From: Methanobacterium paludis
GTDB taxonomy: Archaea; Methanobacteriota; Methanobacteria; Methanobacteriales; Methanobacteriaceae
NCBI RefSeq assembly: GCF_000214725.1
Contig: NC_015574.1
Coordinates: 880,001-944,000, forward strand
Direction of reading: 5' to 3'
DNA: 64,000 bases
Of the stretch, positions 1 through 7,561 are shown piece by piece. Each line of letters opens with the position of its first letter. Position 1 is the first letter of the stretch. Under the pieces are notes generated by a model, which saw nothing but the letters and a program-made list of their open reading frames with translations, did not search any database and had not been told where the DNA came from. A program made the position numbers and the translations under genes.

Positions 1-1
1 C

Positions 2-1030
2 GCGGGTAAAAAAATATTAATAATGGTTGTGGCAGTAGCATTAGCAATTTCAGGGGTTTACTTAATTGAAAGCAATTACTATTTTTCCCCTCAAAACACC
101 ACTTATTCTCCCCAATTAGCAGCTTCAACAGTATATATTGAAAATGGAGTTTCAGGTGTGGTTACGTTAACAGATCCGTTTTTGAACAAAACAATAAATA
201 TTAATGTTGTCTCTGATCCAATGGACTCTGGTTCAGGAGTTACCGTGACTAAGGATGGATATATAGTAACAGCATTTCATGTTGTTTCTGATCCTGATAC
301 CCTCGACAATCAAGATACACTTAAAAAAATGAATAGCAGTGATATAAACCATTATGTGGAAGAGGCTGCAGTAAGAGAGTACATATCAAATGTTAACCCT
401 CAACTGGGTACCAAACTGCTAAATGGTGATAGTAGTAGTAACTCATATAGTTATGAAACAAATCAACAGGATATAAGTGCAATAACAGAAACATTGAGTC
501 AAAAAAATTTATTAACTGTAAAATCATCTCAACAAGTTATAAAAGTCAAATTTCCTGCATCTGTTAACGGTGGAAACTCACTCAACGCCAGCTTGATTGA
601 TGTTGGAAATCCTGGAACCGATGAAGACGTTGCCATACTGAAAGTTAACCCTGTTAACAATAATCTGCCAGTACTTTCTGTTAGCTCACAAAAACCAACA
701 ATTGGTGAAAGTGTCAGCATATATGGTTATCCTGGTAATGATAGTGGGAACTATCAAAAAACCCAATCATCTGTAACGCCAAAATCAACATCAGGCTCCT
801 TGATATCAGAAATATCCAGCTATGGAACTGTTTACTATAAAACAAGTGCACCCACAGCTTCAGGTTATAGTGGAGGCCCGGTTTTTAACTCTCAAAATAA
901 TGTGATGGGAATCTTAATTTATGGTTCTATAGTTAAACAACAATCAAAAACAGAATCAGGTATATTCCTATCTTCAGATTACATAATACAGATATGCAAA
1001 GCTAACAACGTTTCTATTACAGTTGTTTAA
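2..1030 (+). CDS. HtrA-like trypsin-type serine protease, membrane anchored, 5' end outside window
   Basis: The protein reads as an S1/S1C-type (HtrA-like) serine endopeptidase acting on extracytoplasmic substrates. Numbering from the ATG at 23, the triad is His86 (TAFHVV), Asp202 (DEDVAILKV) and Ser283 (GYSGGP). About 110 residues separate His and Asp, more than in typical trypsin-fold proteases, and this insert is polar and Ser/Asn rich. The first 16 residues form a hydrophobic signal anchor. The frame is open from base 2 with no stop, and the codons before the ATG encode Lys and hydrophobic residues that suit the start of that anchor, so the true start is probably just left of the window. 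No PDZ domain follows the protease domain. The catalytic residues are seen directly; extracytoplasmic location is inferred from the anchor. Confidence 0.85.
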   Translation, partial: AGKKILIMVVAVALAISGVYLIESNYYFSPQNTTYSPQLAASTVYIENGVSGVVTLTDPFLNKTININVVSDPMDSGSGVTVTKDGYIVTAFHVVSDPDTLDNQDTLKKMNSSDINHYVEEAAVREYISNVNPQLGTKLLNGDSSSNSYSYETNQQDISAITETLSQKNLLTVKSSQQVIKVKFPASVNGGNSLNASLIDVGNPGTDEDVAILKVNPVNNNLPVLSVSSQKPTIGESVSIYGYPGNDSGNYQKTQSSVTPKSTSGSLISEISSYGTVYYKTSAPTASGYSGGPVFNSQNNVMGILIYGSIVKQQSKTESGIFLSSDYIIQICKANNVSITVV

Positions 1031-1186
1031 CATAAAAAGTTCGTTTTATACTTTTGTAATTGTGCCATTTTCTCAAGTTGATCTTGGAATTAATATTATC
1101 AATCATGAATCTAATTTTTTTTATGAATCTGATCAAGATATTTTCTATTGAATCAGATCAAGATGAATTAAAGGAGAATGAACCAA

Positions 1187-2041
1187 ATGAACATACCTCA
1201 AAAAGTGATAGACATTATTGAGCCAGTTTATGTGATGGAAGGTGCTGGTGTACTCTTGCGCAGGAGTATAGCGACCCAAAGGCTGGATCACCTTGACCCA
1301 TTCCTACTTTTTGATCACTTTGGATCGGATAACCCTGAAGATTATCTTCCAGGCTTTCCCATGCACCCCCACAGAGGGATCGAGACTGTGACGTATATGT
1401 TAAACGGTCAGGTTGTTCACAAAGACAGTCTGGGCAACTCGGGAACTATTGACGGTGGTGATGTCCAGTGGATGACTGCAGGTAGCGGAATTATTCATGA
1501 AGAAATGCCAAAACCCCCTGAAAATGGGAGAATGGAAGGATTTCAGCTCTGGGTAAACCTTCCAGCCAAGTTGAAAATGACAACACCACGTTACCAGGAG
1601 ATTAAATCATCAAAGGTCCCTGAAATTCAACGTGAGGATGGAGTTGTTGTTAGGGTCATCGCAGGTGAGGTAGATGGTGTGAAAGGTGCTATCACTGAAA
1701 TATACGCTGATCCAGAGTATTTGGACGTATTCCTTCCTGCAGGATGTTCCTTTGAACAGCCCGTTTCCGAGGGTTATTCTGCTTTTGCTTACGTATTTTC
1801 TGGAGAAGGGCTTTTTGGTGACCTTGAGTCTGGGACAGCCGTTCAGTCAACTCAGCTTTTAGTGTTTGGTGAGGGAGATTTAGTCAAAGTCTACGCTGAC
1901 CAAGTTCCAGTCAGGTTCCTCTTAATTTCCGGAAAACCTCTAAACGAGCCAATTGCACGTTATGGTCCCTTTGTGATGAACACCGATGAAGAGATCGAAC
2001 AGGCCCTTGAAGACCTCAACAATGGCACTTTTGTCAAATAA
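1187..2041 (+). CDS. Pirin family protein (double cupin)
   Basis: This is a pirin-family iron-binding cupin of about 284 residues, the usual family length. The N-terminal cupin carries the metal ligands as MHPHRG (two His) and IIHEE (His and Glu), matching the His-x-His...His-x-Glu set of pirins. A second, less conserved cupin follows. Some pirins have quercetin 2,3-dioxygenase activity, but the physiological role in archaea is unknown. The ATG at 1178 lies only one base after AAGGAG (1171-1176). The ATG at 1187 has about ten bases of spacing and is preferred. The gene stands alone between the protease gene and a membrane-protein gene. Confidence 0.9.
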   Translation: MNIPQKVIDIIEPVYVMEGAGVLLRRSIATQRLDHLDPFLLFDHFGSDNPEDYLPGFPMHPHRGIETVTYMLNGQVVHKDSLGNSGTIDGGDVQWMTAGSGIIHEEMPKPPENGRMEGFQLWVNLPAKLKMTTPRYQEIKSSKVPEIQREDGVVVRVIAGEVDGVKGAITEIYADPEYLDVFLPAGCSFEQPVSEGYSAFAYVFSGEGLFGDLESGTAVQSTQLLVFGEGDLVKVYADQVPVRFLLISGKPLNEPIARYGPFVMNTDEEIEQALEDLNNGTFVK

Positions 2042-2236
2042 GCCTTTATTTATCAATTAATTTTTAACATGATTTCATTTGGTAGGAACAGTTTAGCTGA
2101 TAATAATGCCCACTTTGTTATTGAACTTATTTTTAACGCCCAATTTAAAAACCATAATTATTTATAATTTTTAAGAGATATTTAATAAAAGATTCTTTGG
2201 ATGTAATAAAAATTGGATTAAGTGGGGGGTTTTAAA

Positions 2237-2755
2237 ATGGCAGAAGGAAGAAATGTTTTTATAGGCATTCTGGCGATAATACTGGGATTAATAGTTATAC
2301 TGTTCCCAATAGTTAGTGTTGCCACATTCAGTATTCTTGTAGGTGTTGGAATTATTTTCCTGGGTATCTGGTTACTGCTTCAAGGCTTCAATATCTGGGG
2401 CAAGAACATGGTAGCCGGAATAGCCGACGTAATATTGGCTATTTTTGCAATAGGGTACGGATTGATATTTGTTGGGAATATTAAAGGACTGGAATTTTTG
2501 ACATTTTTAGCACTTTACGTTGTGGGAGTTTTCATAATAATAACAGGTTTAACAGCCCTATTTTCTGATAAAGGTGTCAAAGGAAGATCTATTGGTGCTG
2601 TAGGGGTTGTGCTGGGTATTTTATTCATGATAATTGGTACATACCTCAGGAATATATTCGTTTTAGCCGGAATAATAGGTGCTTTCCTGATAATTGCAGG
2701 AATAATGGAGATTTTTGAGTTAGGAGGAGAAATAGTTCCTGAGACATTGAAGTAG
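2237..2755 (+). CDS. DUF308 / HdeD-like six-helix membrane protein
   Basis: The product is a small integral membrane protein of about 172 residues with six closely packed hydrophobic segments rich in Gly, Ile and Val. They are arranged as pairs, which is the pattern of DUF308 (HdeD) proteins. HdeD is linked to acid resistance in E. coli, but the archaeal members have no assigned function. The GTG at 2222 would put the start inside the G-rich ribosome site; the ATG at 2237 sits about eight bases after GGGGGG and is chosen. A T-rich stretch follows the stop. Confidence 0.75.
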   Translation: MAEGRNVFIGILAIILGLIVILFPIVSVATFSILVGVGIIFLGIWLLLQGFNIWGKNMVAGIADVILAIFAIGYGLIFVGNIKGLEFLTFLALYVVGVFIIITGLTALFSDKGVKGRSIGAVGVVLGILFMIIGTYLRNIFVLAGIIGAFLIIAGIMEIFELGGEIVPETLK

Positions 2756-2886
2756 TTATTCATCAATTCTTGGTGTTCCCGTTAATTATTTTCATCTTTT
2801 TTTATTTTTGTAAAATCTTGGATATTTCTTAGTTTAAACCAAGTAAAGTTAAAAAACATCAAATTAATAAATAGGAGTTGAATAAC

Positions 2887-2982
2887 ATGACAAAAGTGAA
2901 AGGAACCAATAAAAGAACAAGACCAAAACCAAAATACAAAAAACCTGGAAGTAAAAGGGGAAGGGGAGTTAAGAAGAGATAA
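2887..2982 (+). CDS. 31-residue highly basic peptide
   Basis: This short open frame has an AGGAG-type ribosome site (2873-2877) about nine bases before its ATG. About half of the 31 residues are Lys or Arg and there is no acidic residue. It is also rich in Pro and Gly and ends in Lys-Lys-Arg. This composition suits an RNA- or DNA-binding peptide or a ribosome-associated small protein, but I do not recognise a family. The reading frame, ribosome site and composition are seen; translation and function are inference. Confidence 0.5.
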   Translation: MTKVKGTNKRTRPKPKYKKPGSKRGRGVKKR

Positions 2983-3104
2983 CTCATATACTGGACGGCA
3001 TAGTTTACTTCTCAGTAGTGCTTATATTAGCCAAGTTTCTATTCGAACAGATCTTATTAAAGGATCGTGCAGAATCTTCAAGCATTTGGCCACCAATACA
3101 AACT

Positions 3105-3785
3105 TTAAACAGTGGGGAACAGTCTTATTATTTCATCTATTGCTTTTTCACGTGTATCCATAAAATATTTAACTTGTTTTTTTGCAGTTTCAATTCCACC
3201 AGTTAGCTCATCTTTTAGAGGATTTATACCTACTAAATTGCTATAAATTTTTGTTATTGGTTTTTTATCTTTGAAAGGTTGGTAATAATCCTCGACTTTT
3301 TGGGCAATGCTTTCTTCGACAGGTATGATCAACCTCAAATTTTCATCGTGCCTGAATGGAACTCTCATTCCAGGCAAATATTGTTCTGGGATCCCTGCAT
3401 CGAGCAATGCTTCATTTCTGAATCCCATCTGAAGCAAATGGACATCGGTTTTTATCTCAGAATATAACTGAGTTATTCGTTTTTTTTCTTTATCGGGGAT
3501 ATGTGCATCACTTTTTCCATACCAATTACTCAAGAAATCATCTGCCAAACGTTTGTGTCCTCCTTTGAGAATATCATAAGTTATACCCGCATCAATGATA
3601 TCGAGTTTCTTTGTAACTGGTGTTGAATCCCGCAGGATAGCATCTACTTGGGTTCCAGCACTATCAAAAACAACAGGTAATGGTAAATTGTTGGAATCTG
3701 AAAAAAAATAATTAAATATTGCTTGAAATGTTGGACCGCGCTGAATGTTTCCCCAATCAACAGCTCTTACTATCCACGTCTTCAT
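3105..3785 (-). CDS. Low-molecular-weight phosphatase-like protein without the catalytic Cys
   Basis: The N-terminus has the layout of the LMW protein-tyrosine-phosphatase / arsenate-reductase fold: a beta strand, a P-loop-like segment DWGNIQRGP followed by a helix (FQAIFNYF), then FDSAGT, which matches the SAGT strand of the family. In active enzymes the P-loop reads C-x5-R-S/T. Here the Cys position is Asp11 while Arg is kept. A C-terminal Asp-Pro general-acid pair is not evident; the closest segment reads INPLKD. At 226 residues it is longer than the usual 140-160. It is therefore best called a pseudo-phosphatase or ligand-binding relative. It is monocistronic, and its function is unknown. 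Confidence 0.6.
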   Translation of the reverse strand: MKTWIVRAVDWGNIQRGPTFQAIFNYFFSDSNNLPLPVVFDSAGTQVDAILRDSTPVTKKLDIIDAGITYDILKGGHKRLADDFLSNWYGKSDAHIPDKEKKRITQLYSEIKTDVHLLQMGFRNEALLDAGIPEQYLPGMRVPFRHDENLRLIIPVEESIAQKVEDYYQPFKDKKPITKIYSNLVGINPLKDELTGGIETAKKQVKYFMDTREKAIDEIIRLFPTV

Positions 3786-4045
3786 ATTTCAACTATTTAT
3801 GTGTAATGAGTTTATATGTTATTGTGTTTGCATCAATCTTCTGATTCATATCTTACATAATGACGTGAAATGGAATTCTCCCATAGATGTCATGTAATCC
3901 AAATTAAAATACATATAATCAATAATCCAAATTGGAACACATATTCCAGAGTAAAATATTGAAAATAGATGTTCATTATCTTTCTTTTATGATAATACTA
4001 AATATGTTCATGTCTAAATTTAAATTGAACATAGGAAGTTACAAC

Positions 4046-5131
4046 ATGAACGGAAAAATTTTTCTACTGGAAAATGGGAACGAACTGATTAAAATGGAAG
4101 AGCGAGAATACGCCTCAGAACTTATACTGCAGGATCTAATTGCAGATTATCCTGATCTACTTGCAGGGGATCAGATGGATGAAGAAAATCCTAGAAAATG
4201 GCTTTTAGTTAAAAAAGAACAGGAACTATACTTGGAGGAGGAAGGATCCAACGTTGTTTACTTGGATCACCTCTTCGTAGATCAAGACGGTGTTCCAACC
4301 CTCGTGGAGGTTAAAAGAAGTAGCGACACCCGTATAAGGAGGGAAGTAGTTGGGCAGATGCTTGATTATGCATCCAACGCAGTTGTATACCTCCAAGTTG
4401 AAGAGATGATGAGCAGTGTTGAATCCAACTTTTCGGGTCATGAGATGGGAGATATTTTATCTTATAAACTTGGGTTTGATGGGGATCCCGATGAATTTTG
4501 GCTTAAGGTTAAAACGAATCTTCAAGCTGGTAAAGTCAGGATGATCTTTTTGGCGGACAGTATACCTCCAGAGCTTAAAAGAATAGTTGAGTTTCTCAAT
4601 GAACAGATGGACCCTGCAGAAGCATTTGCAGTGGAAGTTAAACAGTACGTGGGTGAGGGACTTAAAACACTGGTGCCAAGACTCACAGGACAGACTGCTG
4701 AGGCACAAAAAAAGAGAAACATTTCAAAAAAGCTTGATGAGAGAATATTTTTTGAAAACCTTGATGATGCTGGAAAAGATTTCTTCAAAGGATTATTTGA
4801 ATTTTCCAGAAAAAATGATCTTAAAGTTATTTGGGGCACAAAAAGCTTCTCTTTGAATGTTGATCTGAATGGAAACAATGTGACTGTTCTCAGAGGGTAC
4901 TGCAATTTGAGTGCATTTAAACAGGTTTTATTCGTAATATTTGGCAGTATATCCAGTAAAGTTCCAGATGGAAAATCAATTGTAGATGAGTATGCTAAAG
5001 GAATGGATGGTGTTGCTGTAAAAGTTTCAGATGGTTATAGATTGGATATAAATGATAATCTAAATAAAAACCAGCTTGAAAAGTTCTATGAAGTTTTAAC
5101 TCATGTTATTGGGATGATAAGAGTTTCGTAA
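4046..5131 (+). CDS. PD-(D/E)XK nuclease-like protein
   Basis: The 361-residue protein has a restriction-endonuclease-like core: Asp74 (LDHLFVD), then Glu88-Val-Lys90 (LVEVKR) and a downstream Q-x3-Y pair (GQMLDYA). This is the D...ExK...QxxxY pattern of RecB/NucS-type nucleases. The second half (about 190-361) is helical and unassigned, and contains a repair-like FF-rich segment. The start is placed at the ATG at 4046, seven bases after AGGAAG; an upstream extension to 3932 has no ribosome site and poor composition. DNA cleavage is inferred from the motifs. Such stand-alone nucleases are common in defence and repair loci, and the neighbouring region contains several. Confidence 0.75.
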   Translation: MNGKIFLLENGNELIKMEEREYASELILQDLIADYPDLLAGDQMDEENPRKWLLVKKEQELYLEEEGSNVVYLDHLFVDQDGVPTLVEVKRSSDTRIRREVVGQMLDYASNAVVYLQVEEMMSSVESNFSGHEMGDILSYKLGFDGDPDEFWLKVKTNLQAGKVRMIFLADSIPPELKRIVEFLNEQMDPAEAFAVEVKQYVGEGLKTLVPRLTGQTAEAQKKRNISKKLDERIFFENLDDAGKDFFKGLFEFSRKNDLKVIWGTKSFSLNVDLNGNNVTVLRGYCNLSAFKQVLFVIFGSISSKVPDGKSIVDEYAKGMDGVAVKVSDGYRLDINDNLNKNQLEKFYEVLTHVIGMIRVS

Positions 5132-5282
5132 ATGAAGTTGAGTTTAAATTCACTTATTTTTTTTATTTATCTTAATTTTTTAATTCAAATTCTACACAGT
5201 TTCTTTAAACGGCTTTAATGTTAGATTTGCACTGGTATATAAAAAAAATCTTAAAGATCTAAAAAAAGAATTGGAATGAAAC

Positions 5283-5765
5283 TTATTCAACATTGGTTTC
5301 CATATTGGTATCGATTATGGTGTCAAAGGGTATTTTTTTATCCCATCCACTCTTTTTGAAGATGCCCATGAAACAGACACCAATGATTCTGGGGGTTTCC
5401 TCTGAAATCTTATGGATCATGTCCACAACATCTTCAGGAGGACATCCAAACTTGGGCATGGCAAGACCACCAAGTACCACAACAACTGCAGGATCTTCAG
5501 GGTCAGCCATTTCATCAACCACACTGATTCCGATATTTTCCTGTTTTTTTATCTTCCTTGCTTCAGTTGTATCTGCATTCGGAACATAAACCATATCAAA
5601 ACCTTTATCCCTGATACTGTAAGAAAGCAGTTCAATAAAAGGCGTGCATACATCTGCTGAACCTGTAAACACTACTTTGGAACCTTCAGGTATATCTACA
5701 ACACTCTTCCTGAATGCTCCTGTAAAACCAACTATCCCTTTATTATCCACACAATACCCCTCCAT
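5283..5765 (-). CDS. DUF2124-like conserved methanogen protein
   Basis: This soluble protein of 160 residues has alternating strands and helices (VVFTGSADVCTPF, AVVVVLGGLAMP, RIIGVCFMGIF), suggesting a Rossmann-like alpha/beta fold with two conserved-looking Cys. The pattern agrees with my memory of the DUF2124 family, which is largely restricted to methanogens and has no known function. No clear ribosome site precedes the ATG. It converges with the nuclease gene at 4046-5131 across a T-rich gap that can serve both as terminator. Confidence 0.6.
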   Translation of the reverse strand: MEGYCVDNKGIVGFTGAFRKSVVDIPEGSKVVFTGSADVCTPFIELLSYSIRDKGFDMVYVPNADTTEARKIKKQENIGISVVDEMADPEDPAVVVVLGGLAMPKFGCPPEDVVDMIHKISEETPRIIGVCFMGIFKKSGWDKKIPFDTIIDTNMETNVE

Positions 5766-5898
5766 GACATTTTCTATTCTTTTTGGGCTTAAAATTTTCT
5801 ATAATAATCTGTGTTATTAAGTTTCTATCCCTGGCAAGTTTATTGTGTTAATTTCACCCATAGTTTCCAGTAACACAATTTAAAAGCAGAAAGTAATC

Positions 5899-6129
5899 TT
5901 AATTATTTTTCTGTGCCAAGATTAGAACCACTAAAGTTATTAGTAGTAAGATCCAGAAAAGAGGGTTACATAAGACGTAAACCACGATCCATGTAATAAC
6001 TGCTAAAATAACCATGATCAAATCGAAGATCAATACCCCAATTACCATTAAAACTACAACACCTAACACTACAATAAGAAACAAGCCTAAAGCTCCGCCA
6101 AATATTTCAGTAATTGCCCTTAAACACAT
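5899..6129 (-). CDS. Small membrane protein, three hydrophobic segments
   Basis: The 76-residue product starts at an ATG preceded by AAGGAA about six bases upstream. A longer frame to 6249 would run into the 3' end of the nuclease gene and lacks support. Almost the whole protein is hydrophobic, with three likely membrane helices (GLFLIVVLGVVVLMVIG; IMVILAVITWIVVYVL; FWILLLITLVVLILA) and a Lys-Asn-Asn tail. No family is recognised. It lies about 50 bases downstream of the nuclease gene on the same strand and may be read through from that transcript. Confidence 0.55.
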   Translation of the reverse strand: MCLRAITEIFGGALGLFLIVVLGVVVLMVIGVLIFDLIMVILAVITWIVVYVLCNPLFWILLLITLVVLILAQKNN

Positions 6130-6178
6130 AACATTCCTTTTCCTTTTGTGAGTTATAATCAAACTATCTTTACAATTT

Positions 6179-7366
6179 TCAAGGCACCGTAGGATAAATC
6201 TTACCGGTTTTACTCTCCTTACAAAACGTTCTGAAGTCGCAGGCATCACAGGTTCTTTTTTCAGGATTTATCTTCCATGAAGACTGGATTCCACAACCCT
6301 TAACCTCCTTGATTATGCTGCCTTCAATATCATCCACAACTGTATCAAATTCACTCAGGGATTTTTTCTGGTTATCGTAATCAACAGGAATTATCCTTAT
6401 TGAGCGCAGTTTTTTAAGGGAATTTGAAAGTGCAGGAGGTTCAGATTGATCGTTCCATCTCAATATATTCTCCAGATCATCAGCGTAGGGTTTAATATCT
6501 GTTTTACCCTCCTCAACATCTCTTTTAAGTTCCTGGATATCGTCCTTGAAAAGTGAGAGTTCGTTGAGGTAGAAAAGGATTCCCACCAGAACTTCGCTGG
6601 ATTCTGGCTGCATGGACCTTAACCAGGAGTAGGTTAAAACCTGCCATTGGTGGTGTTGCCATGAGGGAGAATTTATTGGAGGTCTCTGCATACCTTTGTA
6701 ATCCACTATTATCTCATATTCAGGTTTTTCAAGATTTTCAAGTTTGTACTGGAAAACAGGGTTCTGGTGCAGGTATTTAATTATCAAATTTTTATCTGAG
6801 GCTTCATCAAGTTTAACAGAGCTTAAAACATCGATTATTCCGGTGATTCCATAGTAGTTTGACCGGCTTGTACCCTTCTGGTAGTGCGGCATGTCCCTTA
6901 TGCCCTTAAGCTTTACCTCAGAATCGTCTATTAATGGAAATAGGTGTGGTCCCCAGGTGTTTATAGCTGCTTCTGCCCTTATGCTTGCAACCAGTTTATG
7001 AGGATGGTTGTGGTCAGGGCAGAGGCCCTGATTTTCATCCTCAGCTTTGAAAGGACAGAAAAGATTGGCAGGAGGTTGCAATCCTCTTGAACGCATTCTT
7101 TTATCTATTTCAAGTTCAATATCTCTTATCTGGGTTTCCCAATCCCATGGGAAATCCTTCCAATCATGTTCATCCCAGCGCAGGTACGCCTCCTCCATAA
7201 CTCCGTGAATAAAGTCACCGAACCATAACTGTATTGGCATGGCTGGAGGTAGAGTTCCTTTGTTCTGGTAGCGGTACTGCAGGCCGCAGGTAAGGTAAGA
7301 AAGAAGGTCTCCTGTGAGACTGTACTCAGGGATGATGTAGGGTTTAGATCTAACTGAAAGTGCCAT
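6179..7366 (-). CDS. RecB-like PD-(D/E)XK nuclease with Fe-S cluster motif (AddB/Cas4 type)
   Basis: The 395-residue protein has the RecB-family nuclease signature: GIIDVLS around residue 176 and IIVDYKG around residue 222 (the D...DxK centre). One N-terminal Cys (Cys27, YLTCGLQ) and a C-terminal cluster Cys373-x2-Cys376-x5-Cys382 follow the four-Cys arrangement that holds a 4Fe-4S cluster in AddB and Cas4. The start at 7366 has AGGTGA six bases before it. It lies 195 bases downstream of a UvrD-type helicase on the same strand, and together they form a likely AddAB-like end-processing pair. No cas genes or repeats are nearby, so a CRISPR role is unlikely. Confidence 0.85.
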   Translation of the reverse strand: MALSVRSKPYIIPEYSLTGDLLSYLTCGLQYRYQNKGTLPPAMPIQLWFGDFIHGVMEEAYLRWDEHDWKDFPWDWETQIRDIELEIDKRMRSRGLQPPANLFCPFKAEDENQGLCPDHNHPHKLVASIRAEAAINTWGPHLFPLIDDSEVKLKGIRDMPHYQKGTSRSNYYGITGIIDVLSSVKLDEASDKNLIIKYLHQNPVFQYKLENLEKPEYEIIVDYKGMQRPPINSPSWQHHQWQVLTYSWLRSMQPESSEVLVGILFYLNELSLFKDDIQELKRDVEEGKTDIKPYADDLENILRWNDQSEPPALSNSLKKLRSIRIIPVDYDNQKKSLSEFDTVVDDIEGSIIKEVKGCGIQSSWKINPEKRTCDACDFRTFCKESKTGKIYPTVP

Positions 7367-7561
7367 TTATTGTCACCTTTTTACGAAAAATTTTAATTTC
7401 TTTTATACTGCTATATGAAAATATTAAATTCTCGATTTGTTTCAAGTTTTAAACTTCAATTGTACTTTTTTCAGGTTCAAATTTATATTACTACTACTCT
7501 CCTTTTAATCCTTTTCAAGTTTTAATCCTATTTAATGAACATTTTTAAGATTTAAGGCCTG

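Noticed and set aside
3018..3206. Plus-strand 62-codon frame
   Set aside because: It overlaps the end of the phosphatase-like gene and has low-complexity composition.
5899..6249. 116-residue version of the small membrane protein
   Set aside because: The first 40 residues overlap the nuclease gene in another frame, and the ribosome site is at the internal ATG (6129).
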